11,916 bases of DNA, from assembly GCF_000499385.1 (NCBI RefSeq), contig NW_013651855.1, positions 1 to 11,916 of the forward strand. Direction: 5' to 3'. This DNA is from Eimeria necatrix. Taxonomy: Eukaryota; Apicomplexa; Conoidasida; Eucoccidiorida; Eimeriidae. A program made the translations under genes and the position numbers. Shown in pieces: positions 1 through 8,209 of the stretch; the stretch's first letter is position 1; every line of letters begins with the position of its first letter. The notes beneath the pieces were generated by a model, which was given only the letters and a program-made list of their open reading frames with translations, searched no databases and was not told the DNA's origin.

Positions 1-110
1 TCACTCACAAATGCGTAAATGCAGTTCAAAAGAACTGCTGGCTTAGCGTGGCTACGCGGACTCGCACTTGGATACATATTTGTACGTATATATATACATA
101 TATACATTTA

Positions 111-435
111 TATGCCTATTTATATATATATATATATATTATTTATGTATATTCGCATGTGTATTTATATACCTATTTATATATATATTATTTATATATG
201 AATAAAGAGGCATATATCTATGTGCCTACTTACATATATATTACTTATGTATGTTTATACACATTCATACTTCTATACCTGTTTGTATATATTTGTGTGT
301 GTATGCATGCATTTATGTGTATATACCTATATCTATATATATATATATGTATATTATTTATGTGCGTATATTCATATTTATATACCTATTTATGGCTGTA
401 TAAATGCGCATGCATAGACTCAAGAGCATGCGTGT
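111..435. repeat. AT-rich degenerate minisatellite, period about 53 bp
   Basis: The tract is almost entirely A and T, with long alternating TA runs. A recurring landmark of the form TATACCTATTTAT (variants TATGCCT, TGTGCCT, TATACCTGT) begins near 111, 168, 221, 274, 322 and 381. The spacing is 57, 53, 53, 48 and 59 bases. Each landmark is followed by a TA run and then a TTATTTATGTAT-like segment, so this looks like a diverged tandem array rather than random AT richness. Open frames through it give Tyr/Ile-rich peptides that are artefacts of the TA repeat. It ends abruptly near 440, where normal base composition resumes. Confidence 0.6.
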
Positions 436-991
436 AGACAGGTACACGGGCCTTTTTAAGTATATACTTTTACATTTATAATAAAAAATATATTTTTATT
501 TTTAAAGAAGAACTTCCCATAAATATAAGCCCGGGTAAATCTATCCCGAGCCGCCTGAGGCGGCAACCCCCAGTCAAAAGGGCCCCCAAGGGGGCCCCCC
601 AGACCCCTTTTTTCCTCTTTAACAGCTCGTGGGGCCCCATATGGCCAGAAATGCTTTTTTTTTGTGTTTTGTCTTTATTTAGGGTGGGTGTGTTGCTGCT
701 GTCTGCGGTGTACAGACACTGCAGCAAGTGCGGTGTCTGGGGTTGCCAGCCCCTGCTTCTCCGACTTGGTTCTTTGCTTGCTCGTTGGACTCTTCTAGAT
801 GAGTTTAATTTATCAATTTAGTTTTTAAATGTAATTTTTGTCCTTTTAAATGCAATCAATTCGATCTGAGAAGCGCAAAGGAAGGGAAACTCTCGGCCCC
901 CCCCTGCATGCGCTGATCAGCCCCAGACCCACCGCAGCCCCGGGCCTCTGGAAGTGCTTGTTGAGGGTTTCCCGTCACTCAGATCTTCATG
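436..991. other. Non-coding upstream region of gene 1
   Basis: I see no gene here. A minus-strand open frame at 476-727 has no recognisable domain and crosses a poly-T stretch and a GC-rich inverted repeat, so I leave it out. The stretch holds two GC-rich inverted repeats at 550-597, a copy of the GGTGTACAGACACC-like motif at 707-720, and an AT-rich patch around 790-860. It may include the promoter of the gene at 1332, but no clear core promoter element can be named. Confidence 0.5.
550..597. repeat. Two adjacent GC-rich inverted repeats
   Basis: GCCGCC (550-555) pairs with GGCGGC (559-564) around a 3-base loop. GGGCCCCC (580-587) pairs with GGGGGCCC (590-597) around a 2-base spacer. Both are perfect. 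The second belongs to the GGGGCCCC palindrome family that fills introns 1 and 8 of the downstream gene, so it is probably a lone copy of that element rather than a terminator. Confidence 0.65.
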
Positions 992-1034
992 AGGGTCTAG
1001 GGTTTAGGGTTTAGGGTCGAGGGTTTAGGGTTTG
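992..1034 (+). repeat. TTTAGGG telomere-type array upstream of gene 1
   Basis: About five slightly degenerate heptamers of TTTAGGG, with TCTAGGG and TCGAGGG variants, lie head to tail on the plus strand. The array ends about 300 bases before the start codon at 1332. Unique-looking sequence lies on both sides, so it is interstitial and not a chromosome end. TTTAGGG is the telomere unit of Eimeria and other coccidia, and interspersed copies are known from Eimeria chromosomes. Confidence 0.85.
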
Positions 1035-1331
1035 CGCTTGAGATCTGCTGCTACTCCGCTAGCCCCCTCTGCGAGCCCCTGCTCCTGGGGCCCAGCCAGC
1101 GCCGCCTCTCTTCAGGGGGCCCCCTGTGCTGCTGCTGCAGCCCCTAGGGGCCCCCCTGTACCCTCTTCAGGGGCCCCCGAGGGCCCCCTGCCCATCCCAC
1201 GCCCCCGCGGGCCCTCGCGGGCCGCCTTGGGGGCCCCCCACCCGCGGCCCCCCGCCGAGCCCTGCAGCGGCCGCAACAGCAGCAGCAGCAGCAGCGCCTG
1301 CAGCAGCAGCAGCAGCAGCAGCAGCAACAAG
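1035..1331 (+). other. Open leader upstream of the Nup93 ATG, ending in a CAG run
   Basis: The frame of exon 1 stays open here but has no ATG, so I treat it as 5' untranslated. If translated it would give a Pro/Gly/Ala-rich peptide shaped by GGGGCCCC boxes, then Ser runs from AGC repeats at about 1276-1329. An upstream coding exon spliced into this frame cannot be excluded, but none of the nearby ATGs (for example 989, which stops after three codons) supports one. Confidence 0.4.
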
Positions 1332-1745
1332 ATGGCTGCTGTGCAGGGCGACAAGGGGCCCCCCGTGGGCCTCGCCGGGCCTGCTGGCTGGTCCGAGCTG
1401 CTCTCGCGCGTGGGGGCCCCCGAAGAGGGGCCCCCCCCGCTGCTGCGGCGGATTCATGCTGCAGCACTTGCTGCTCGTTCTGCATTGTTTGGCTTTGGAG
1501 GCGGGGAGTCCAGCCTGCTGGGCCCGTCGGCCGCTGCTGCTGCTGCTGCTGCGGGCAGCAGCAGCAGCAGCAGCAGCAGCTACGGCTACGAGCTGCTGGA
1601 GTCCCTGCTGCCAGCAGCAGCACCAGCCCCCTTTCTGGGGGCCCGAGATGGCCTGGCAACTTCTTTGGCCCGATACACCCGAGAGTGCAGGAGGCTGCGG
1701 GCTCAGGGTTTGTTTGCTGATGGTTTATCTCTTATTGAGGGGCCC

Positions 1746-1783
<38 letters not shown>

Positions 1784-3289
1784 GGGCGCCGCGGGGCTGG
1801 CGGCCGCGCCCGCTGCAGCAGCAGCAGCAGCGCAGCAGCAGCAGGAGTGGCTCGTGGGGCTCGAGGGCAGCAACAGCGGCATTGATGTTGCTGCTTTCCG
1901 CAGCTTGCGGCGCCTCCACCAAAGTGCAGCAGCAGCAGCACGCAGCGCAGCAGCAACATCGCAGCAGCAGCTGCTGGCTGCTGTGGACATGGAGAGAGAC
2001 CTCAAGTGCTGGGCAGCAGCAAAGGCGGCGCTCATGCAGCAGCTGGCGCTGCCAGCAGCAGCAGCAGACAGTCTGCTGCAGCAGGGCCCCTCCCCCGGGG
2101 GGGCCCCCGGGGGCCCCCGGGGGGCCCCCCATGGACTCCCCGAGGCCCTGCAGCCGCACCCTCTTCTTACAGAGCCTGAGCAGCAGCTGCTGTACGCTTT
2201 GCCTGCGCTGCAGCAGCTGCAGCAGCAGGAAGACGGGCGGGGCCTGGCGCTGCTGCTGCAGCAGCTGCCGGCAGCAGCAGCAGCTGCTGCTGCTGCTGCT
2301 GCAGTGGACCTCGAGAAGCCGGCAGCAGCAGCAGCAGCAGAGGCCGTCTGCGTGCGCTCTTCTGCGCTGGACAGCTGGGGTGTATGGACACCTGAGCAGC
2401 AGCAGCACTGCAGCAACTGGCTGCGGCTGCTGCTGGGCATTCTCCGCTGCTTAGAAGTTTGGCGCTGGGGGCCCCCCAGCAGCAGCTCGCTGCTGCAGCT
2501 GCTGCTGTGCAACGCTGTTGCTGCACTGGAGGAGGACCGGCGTTTGGCCGCGGGGGCCCCCGACTTGCTGCTGCAGGCAGCAGCAGCAGCAGCAGCAGCA
2601 GCAGCGCGCGGCGCCGACGAGCAGCTCTGCTGCAGCACGGACCTCGCGCTGCCCTGGCTGCAGCTAGCAGCAGCAGAAGAAGCAGCAGCAGACACAAGGG
2701 GGCCCCCCAGGGCCTCTCTTTGGTGGCCGGCAGTTTATTTGGCCTTCAGAAGTGGAGACTTACTTGTAAGACCCTCCCCTAGTACCCAGGGGCCCCCCTC
2801 CCCGGGGGCCCCCCTCTAGGGGCCCCTTACCTAGGGGGGCCCCCCTTCGATAGGGGCCCCTTGTCCGTTTGGGCCCGGTCTTTAGGGGCCCCTTATTTTT
2901 GGGGGCCCCTTATCTATGGGGGCCCCCGTCTCCGGGGGCCCCCTTGTTTGTGGGGGCCCCCTATTTGTGGGGGCCCCCGTTTCTAGGGGCCCCCTTGCTT
3001 GTGGGGGCCCCTTATCTATGGGGGCCCTCTGTCTCTAGGGGCCCCTTTATTTATGGGGGCCCCCCGTATCGCAGGGGCCCCCCTTATCTGTAGGGGCCCC
3101 CACTCCTTATCTGTCTATGGGGGGCCCCCTTACATTTATTGGCCTTTCCTTATCTATGGAAAGTCCCCCTTATTTTGGGGCCCCTTAAACTTGGGGGGCC
3201 CCCAAGGCTTGGGGCCCCCCGTGGGGCCCCTGACTTAGGGGGGCCCCTTTGTTTGGTTGCTGCAGCTGTTGGCCTCGCCATTGCTCATG

Positions 3290-3320
<31 letters not shown>

Positions 3321-4008
3321 TGTTTGCTGCTGCAGTGCCTCCTCTGCCTGGGCGCGGGCTCTACCTTGGGGCCTGGCTGCTGCAGCTTTTCTGCTGCAGC
3401 TTCTGCGGCGATTGCTGCTGCAGCAGCAGACCCATCTGTGGCATCCCAGCAGCAGCAGCAGCAGCAGCAATCTGTGTGCGTCCGCGAGTTCGGGCCCTAT
3501 CCGCCGCTGCTGCCTTTCATTTGCCGGCAGCTGCTGCTGCTGCTGCTGCGCACTTCCGTCGAGGCAGTGAAGCGTAATGCAGCAGACAAAGAGGGCCAAT
3601 CAGCAGCAGACGGTAGGGCTTGCCTACCTGCACAGCTGCAGCAGCAGCAGCAGCAGCAGTAGCAGCAGCAGCAGCGGGGTCCCAGAGTTATAAGAATAGC
3701 GCCTTAAACTTTAATAAAGCCTTCTACTCTATGTGCAGCAAAAGACCCTAAATAAAGCTGCAGCCTTCCCTCTGTATCTTACTTGTTAGCTCTTCGAAAG
3801 CAGCAGCAGCCGCAGCAGCAGCAGCAGCCGCACCCGCAGCAGCAGCAGCAGCAGCATGCATCGGCTTCACTATAGTTTGGCCTCTGCTGCTTCTTGTGCC
3901 CTTTGCAGCGCTGCAGGCTTTCATTGCTGCTATGCCGACTGCTGCTGCTCTTTCCCCCGAAGCTACAACAGCCAGAAGCTGGAGTGACTGCTTCGTGCTG
4001 CACCCACC

Positions 4009-4039
<31 letters not shown>

Positions 4040-4356
4040 GACGCGGCTGAGCGGACAGATCCGCATCTGCTGCTGCTGCTGTCGCTGCTGCGGCCTGACC
4101 TTTGGCCCCCTCTTAAGCTTTCGGATACGCTGCAGGTAAACAATCTTGTGCGATTTAGGCCGAAAGGTTTAGGGTTTAGGGTTTAGGGTTTAGGGGTTCT
4201 TTGTTAGCTGCTGCTTCCAGCAATATGCAGCCAGGTGTGCTGTCGCAGTGTTGGTGAGCAGTCTGTCTTGCCGGGTTGCTGCTGCTGCTTCTGCTGCAGC
4301 AGGTGACACAGGAGGACTTTCTACACTACCGGCTAATGCTGCTGCTGGCTCAGGAC

Positions 4357-4391
<35 letters not shown>

Positions 4392-5123
4392 CGGAAGCGA
4401 CAGCTTCTTGCTGCGCGGCCTTCGTTCTCTCGTGAGCAAAGTAAAGCTGCAGGGGCCTCTTTTCTTTGACCCTCAGCAGCAGCACATGGAGTTCGCAGCA
4501 GCAGCAGCAGCGGGACACGGTGGGGGCGTGCCGCAGCGCCTGCAGCAGCAGCAGCAGCAGCCCTGGTGTGACCCGCAGCAGCGCATTGCTGCTGCGCTGC
4601 ATGTCAACTTTACCTACGCGTGGCTGCTGACTCTTTGCGGAGGTTTAATAGATGCGCTTTTGTGGCTGCTGCGCACCTACCCCTTCCTCAGAGTAAGAGA
4701 GCAGCAGCAGCAGAAACAGCAGCAGCAGGTGCTGCTGCTGTTGTTACTGCCATTTAATCGGTTACTTGGCACGTTGTGCTGCGCGTGCTGCTGCTGTATT
4801 GCTTCTACTGCTGGTCTGGGTGCTGCTGCAGCTGCCGCTTCTGCTGCTGCTGCAGCTGCCGCTTTTGCTGCTGCTGCTGCTGCTGCGGCGCCGCGGCTGT
4901 GTGAAAAAGTCCGTTAGGGCTGCAGCTGTTTGCTGATTGGCCTGTGTCTTTGTGCTGCAGCGAGTTGCGTTGGTGCTGCTGCTGCTCTGCTATAGATTTG
5001 GCTGCTTCGAGTCTGCTGCGCTGCTGCACCTGTCGTCGGAGGCCCTGCGGCAGGCAGCAGAAGCAGCGTGTGGGGCCCCAGCAGCAGCGGGGGCGGGGGC
5101 GTCCGCGGCTGCAGGCTTCGACT

Positions 5124-5154
<31 letters not shown>

Positions 5155-6073
5155 GGGCCCCTGGAGCGACGAGGCGTGGGCCGTGGAGCGGCAGCAGCAG
5201 GGGGCCCCCGGCGAGGGCCCCCTGGCGACCTTTCTTGCGGAGGACTTGGCAGCAGCAATTGGCAGCACGTTCGGGTGTACAGACACCCCAGCAGCACAGC
5301 TAGCCAGCAGGCTGCTGTTTGCTGCTGTGCCCTCCCCGGCCCCCACGGGGCTGCTGCGCTGCAGCGCGAGGGCGCAGCTGAAGGCTTTGCTGCTGGCAGC
5401 AATGGACGGGGGCCTTTTGGGGACAGCTCCCCTTGCGAAGGTCTTTGCCCTCAGCGTGCGTCTGCAGCAGCAGCAGCAGCAGCAGCAGCAACTCGCCCTG
5501 CTGCCTCTTTCTGCTGCTCAGCTGCTTCTATCCTGCCCCGCTGGCCCTCGCTGTTGCGCTGCTGCTGCTGCTGCTGCGCTGCTGCTGTGTCTTTGTTGCG
5601 GGGGCCCCTGGCTTCCGGGGAGCAGGCGAGGGGCTGGATGTCTGTGCTGCTGCTGCTGCTGCTGCTGCTGTGCTGCTGGGTGGGTGTCTCGCAGCTGCTG
5701 CCGCTGTTCTGGTCAGTCCCGCTGCTGCCAGCAGTTGTGCGGGAGGCCTATGGGGCCCTCACTAGGCCTGGGGTTTTGCTGGGGGAAGGAGAAGCAGGAA
5801 TGGCTGCGGGATTGCTGGAGACTTTGCTGCTGCAGGAGCCCGAGCAGCAGCTGCGCAGGCCGCAGCAGCAAAGGCTCGTCGCAGACTGCAGCAGCAGCAG
5901 CAGCAGCAGCAGCGGCCCACGCGCCGCGCCGATGTCCCGGCTGGAAGACGAGCTGTGGGGCTCTTACTTCGTGCTGCTCGACGCCGACAGCAGCAGCAGC
6001 AGCAGCACCAGCGGCAGCAGCAAGAAGGGCGCAGGCTCTCCGTGGGCGGACTTCGACTGCGAGCCCGCCGCAG

Positions 6074-6113
<40 letters not shown>

Positions 6114-6318
6114 GGAGCTGCAGCAGCGCCGCAGGCTGCTGGAAGAACACCCTTTTATTTTCCTGCTGCACTGCGCGCTGAGACACGAAGCAAAAAGACG
6201 GGGGGACTTGCGCGCAGCTGTTGCTGCTTCTTGGCTTCTCACAGACGAGCGAAATGCTGCGGGTGGGTTCGATTCCCGGCAGTACTGTTGGCAGTTGCAC
6301 TAGAAAAGCCCCCCTCAC

Positions 6319-6363
<45 letters not shown>

Positions 6364-8209
6364 AGAGGCGCTGGCGGACGCGCTGTCGTCGCAGCTCTTC
6401 GCAGACTTCAACACGGAGAACAGCCACCAGCGCCTCGAACTAAAGGCTTTCTTTTTGCATGCATTTAATGTCTTGAAGGTCAGCTGTTGCTCCCTCCCTG
6501 GGCCTTCAGGTGTCTGTACACCTCGCCTGCGCCCCCCGCAGCGGCTGCGGGGGCCCCCGGGGCCCCACAGGGCCGAAGGGGGCCCCTGTGCATGCATTGG
6601 TGGGCCCCACAGGGCCCGCTAATGTATGCAGGGGGCCGCAGCCAGGGCTAGGAGGGGCTTGGCGTGGGGTCACAGGCTTTGGAACTGCTGCTGCTGCTCC
6701 TGCTGCTGCTGCTGCTGCTGCTGTGACTGTGCAGCGAAGCAGCGCAAGAGTGCCCCGCCGGCTGGACTTGCTGGCTGCTCGCGGCTTGTTCTTTTCTCTC
6801 TTGAGCTCCGAGCGCTTCTTTGAAGCCATGCATGCATTTAACAACATGCAGCAGCAACTCAGGTGAGCTATGCGGCCTCTGGCTGTCTTCTGGGGCCCCC
6901 TGGGGCCCCGAGGGGCCCCCTGGGGCCCCCTGGGGCCCCCTGGGGCCCCCTGAGGCCCCCTGGGGCCCCCAGTTCTCCTTGGGGGCCCCCTCTCCTTGGG
7001 GGCCCATTTCTATCTTTTTGTTGGGGCCCCACAGTTTGCCCGGGGGAGTGCAGCAGCTGCTTTTGCTTCTGAACTGCTGCTGCTTTGCTGCACCTAGTGG
7101 CCTACTGCCGTCTCTAGCTGCTGCAGTTGCTGCTGCAGTTCCTGCTCACCAGCAAAGGAGTCTTCATTGTTGCATGCGCTTTCTGGTGTCTGCTGCTGCG
7201 GCTCGCAGGCTGCTGCCAGACTCTCGGGAAGAAATTAACGTCTACTTTAAGGGCCCCCACGACCCCCAATTTGCTGCCAGCTTGCTGGACGCTTTGGCCT
7301 TTTTGCTGCGCCAAATGCTCGCCCAGGGCTACCTGGTGAGCCCCACCAGCTGTACATACACCGCAGCAGTAGAGGCCCTTCTGCTGTACATACACCGCAG
7401 CAGCAGAGGCCCTTCTGCTGTACATACACCTCAGCAGATCCCCCTCAGTTGTGCATACATCGCAGCAGCAGAGGCCACTCAGCTGTACATACTCCGCAGT
7501 AGCAGAGGCTCCTCAGTTGTACATACACCGCAGCAGCAGAGGCCCCTCTGCTGTACATACGCCGCAGCGGCCACAGGCCTCTCAGCTGTGCATACACCCC
7601 AGCAGCAGAGCTCCCTCAGTTGTACATATACCGCAGCAGCCCGAACCCGCTTAGGTGTACAAACACTTTAGCAGCCAGAGCCCCCTCAGCTGTACATACA
7701 CCTCAGCAGCGCAAGCCCGCTCAGCTGTAGCTGTGCATACACCTCAGCAGCCTGAGCGCGCTTAGCTGTAGATACACCCCAGCAGACTGAGCCCGCTCAG
7801 CTGTAGCTGTGGATACACTTAGATTTAACTTATTAAAAACAACTACTGTTAAAACAGCAGCATGAGCCCACGTAGCTGTAGATACACCCCAACAGCCCGA
7901 GCCCGTTTAGATGTAGTTGTGTATACACCCCAGCAGCCCGCGCCGTACAGACACCAGGCGCGCAGGCGCACCCCACAGGCCTCTGGGGGTGGCGGCTGAG
8001 CTGCTGCAGCGGGCTGCAGCATGCTGCAGCGTGCTGCTGCTGCGGGGTTGTGCTGTTGCTTGCTGCTGCAGCTGGAGAACCTGCTGCCGCTGGAGCGGCT
8101 CTTGACCTTCCAGCTAGTGGCAGCAGAACGCCTCCGCCCTGGAGACAGCCCCCAAATAGAAGCCACCCGGGCCTTTCTAACTCAGCTAGCCATGAGGTAC
8201 CGGGCTTGA
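1332..8209 (+). CDS. NUP93: Nup93/Nic96-family nucleoporin, 10 exons
   Basis: Predicted inner-ring scaffold nucleoporin. The model is join(1332..2765, 3336..3612, 3909..4135, 4300..4692, 4961..5455, 5695..6262, 6366..6478, 6735..6862, 7209..7335, 8072..8209): 3900 nt, 1299 residues, TGA at the end. All introns are GT-AG and all phases agree. Animal Nup93 is about 820 residues; the excess here is mostly Ala, Ser, Gln and Leu tracts. Family landmarks occur in the expected order: LWWPAVYLAFRSGDLL at about 463-478 (human: WALIYYC.RCGDLL); TQEDFLHYRLMLLL opening exon 4; HVNFTYAWLLTLCGGLIDAL; the RVALVLLLL junction of exons 4 and 5; EAKRRGDLRAAVAASWLLTD; LRLLPDSREEINVYF across exons 8 and 9; and a C-terminal helix ending AMRYRA. 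The start is the first in-frame ATG, with A at -3 and G at +4, although the frame stays open upstream to about 1032. The least certain junctions are the exon 2 start (3336) and the exon 5/6 splice. It cannot be a bacterial-type single ORF. Confidence 0.72.
2766..3335 (+). other. Intron 1 of the Nup93-like gene
   Basis: The donor is GTAAGA directly after the GDLL codons, in phase 0. The preferred acceptor is the CTGCTGCAG ending at 3335, which restores the frame that carries DPSVASQQ and the following conserved-looking stretch. Another acceptor at 3265 would enter a Cys-rich frame and is less likely. Most of the intron is occupied by the GGGGCCCC array, followed by a (CTG)n run at about 3291-3318 that could serve as the pyrimidine tract. 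Confidence 0.6.
2789..3247. repeat. GGGGCCCC palindrome array, period about 17 bp
   Basis: At least 23 GGG/CCC palindromic cores lie in this stretch, with centres near 2792, 2808, 2822, 2839, 2856, 2873, 2888, 2905, 2922, 2938, 2956, 2973, 2989, 3007, 3024, 3041, 3059, 3077 and 3096. After a 28-base step and one decayed unit they continue to about 3243. The spacing is mostly 16-18 bases. The linker is pyrimidine-rich, often TTATCTAT, giving a unit close to GGGGCCCCTTATCTATG. Plus-strand frames through it encode a false GAPYLWGPP-type repeat peptide. Confidence 0.9.
3613..3908 (+). other. Intron 2, containing two AATAAA hexamers
   Basis: The donor GTAGGG follows a split codon (GAC, then G). 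The acceptor TTTGCAG at 3908 supplies CG, giving Asp-Ala and the continuing frame DALQAFIAAM, so the phase-1 junction fits exactly. The intron carries CAG runs on both flanks and AATAAA at 3713-3718 and 3751-3756, each in the context AATAAAGC. These could act as cryptic polyadenylation sites or mark an old 3' end, but the family resemblance continues on the far side. Confidence 0.6.
4166..4198 (+). repeat. TTTAGGG array inside intron 3
   Basis: About four and a half perfect TTTAGGG units lie some 30 bases after the intron 3 donor at 4136 (GTAAAC). The array is in the same orientation as the other three in the window, so the pre-mRNA would carry UUUAGGG repeats with runs of three G. The rest of the 164-base intron leads into a CTG-rich acceptor ending at 4299. 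Confidence 0.9.
6321..6365 (+). repeat. (CTG)14 followed by CAG at the exon 7 acceptor
   Basis: Fourteen uninterrupted CTG triplets run directly into CAG at 6363-6365, which I place as the 3' splice site of intron 6. The intron is only 103 bases, so nearly half of it is this microsatellite. The phase-1 join (G from 6262 with AG from 6366) gives Glu and the continuous peptide NAAEALADALSSQLF. Length change at this tract would alter the distance from branch point to acceptor, not the reading frame. Confidence 0.8.
6479..6734 (+). other. Intron 7, GC-rich with TGCATGCA and a 14-mer inverted copy
   Basis: The donor GTCAGC follows FNVLK in phase 0, and the acceptor GACTGTGCAG ends at 6734, entering RSSARVPRRLDLL. 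The intron has several GGGGCCCC boxes, an exact reverse copy of GGTGTACAGACACC at 6509-6522, TGCATGCA at 6589-6596, and a CTG run at about 6687-6723 just before the acceptor. Antisense frames give collagen-like GPxGP peptides that I regard as artefacts of the GC palindromes. Confidence 0.55.
6891..6970. repeat. Eight 10-bp TGGGGCCCCC-type units in intron 8
   Basis: Eight consecutive decamers of the form TGGGGCCCCC begin at 6891, 6901, 6911, 6921, 6931, 6941, 6951 and 6961. They carry only small changes: the unit at 6901 ends in G, that at 6911 begins with A, and that at 6951 reads TGAGG. Two further GGGGGCCC boxes follow at 6981 and about 6998. The host is intron 8 (6863-7208), with donor GTGAGC after QQQL and an acceptor at 7208 that completes AGG (Arg) to give LRLLPDSREE. 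Confidence 0.9.
7349..7955. repeat. 34-35 bp minisatellite filling intron 9
   Basis: About 17 units share a TGTACATACACC start, a CAGCAGCAG middle and an AGGCCCCTCAG-like end. TGTAC-type starts lie at 7351, 7385, 7419, 7450, 7484, 7518, 7552, 7587, 7621, 7656, 7691, 7726/7732, 7767, 7802/7808, 7877 and about 7915. The early spacing is 34 and the later spacing 35. Units become more diverged towards the 3' end, where TGTAGCTGTG duplications and a non-repeat insertion at about 7820-7860 occur. The host intron is 7336-8071, donor GTGAGC, acceptor CTGCTGCAG. Confidence 0.9.

Noticed and set aside
476..727. Minus-strand open frame of 83 codons
   Set aside because: It crosses a poly-T stretch and GC palindromes, has no recognisable motif, and its length is compatible with chance.
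992..1034. A true chromosome end
   Set aside because: Only about five degenerate units are present, with non-repetitive and coding sequence on both sides; the other arrays are likewise internal.
1703..2695. Long minus-strand open frame antisense to exon 1
   Set aside because: It consists mainly of Ala, Ser and Cys runs that mirror the CAG/CTG tracts of the plus-strand exon. It has no family resemblance, while the sense frame carries the Nup93 landmark.
2869..3238. Plus-strand frames encoding a repeated GAPYLWGPP-type peptide
   Set aside because: They are translations of the 17-bp GGGGCCCC array inside intron 1, open in more than one frame, and would break the spliced reading frame.
3700..3760. 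A gene boundary at the AATAAA hexamers, giving two separate genes
   Set aside because: The phase-1 splice across the region fits exactly and the Nup93-like order of segments continues downstream, so one gene is the simpler model.
6255..6285. GGTTCGATTCCCGG resembling the T arm of a tRNA
   Set aside because: There is no matching acceptor stem, D arm or anticodon arm upstream. The stretch lies across the exon 6 donor site, and the stem pairs only partly.
6506..7007. Collagen-like GPxGxP peptides on the minus strand
   Set aside because: GGGGCCCC-rich DNA gives Gly/Pro codons in any frame. The stretch spans introns 7 and 8 and exon 8 of the sense gene.
7349..7955. CRISPR array
   Set aside because: The 34-35 bp units are contiguous without unique spacers, and the genome is eukaryotic with GT-AG introns.
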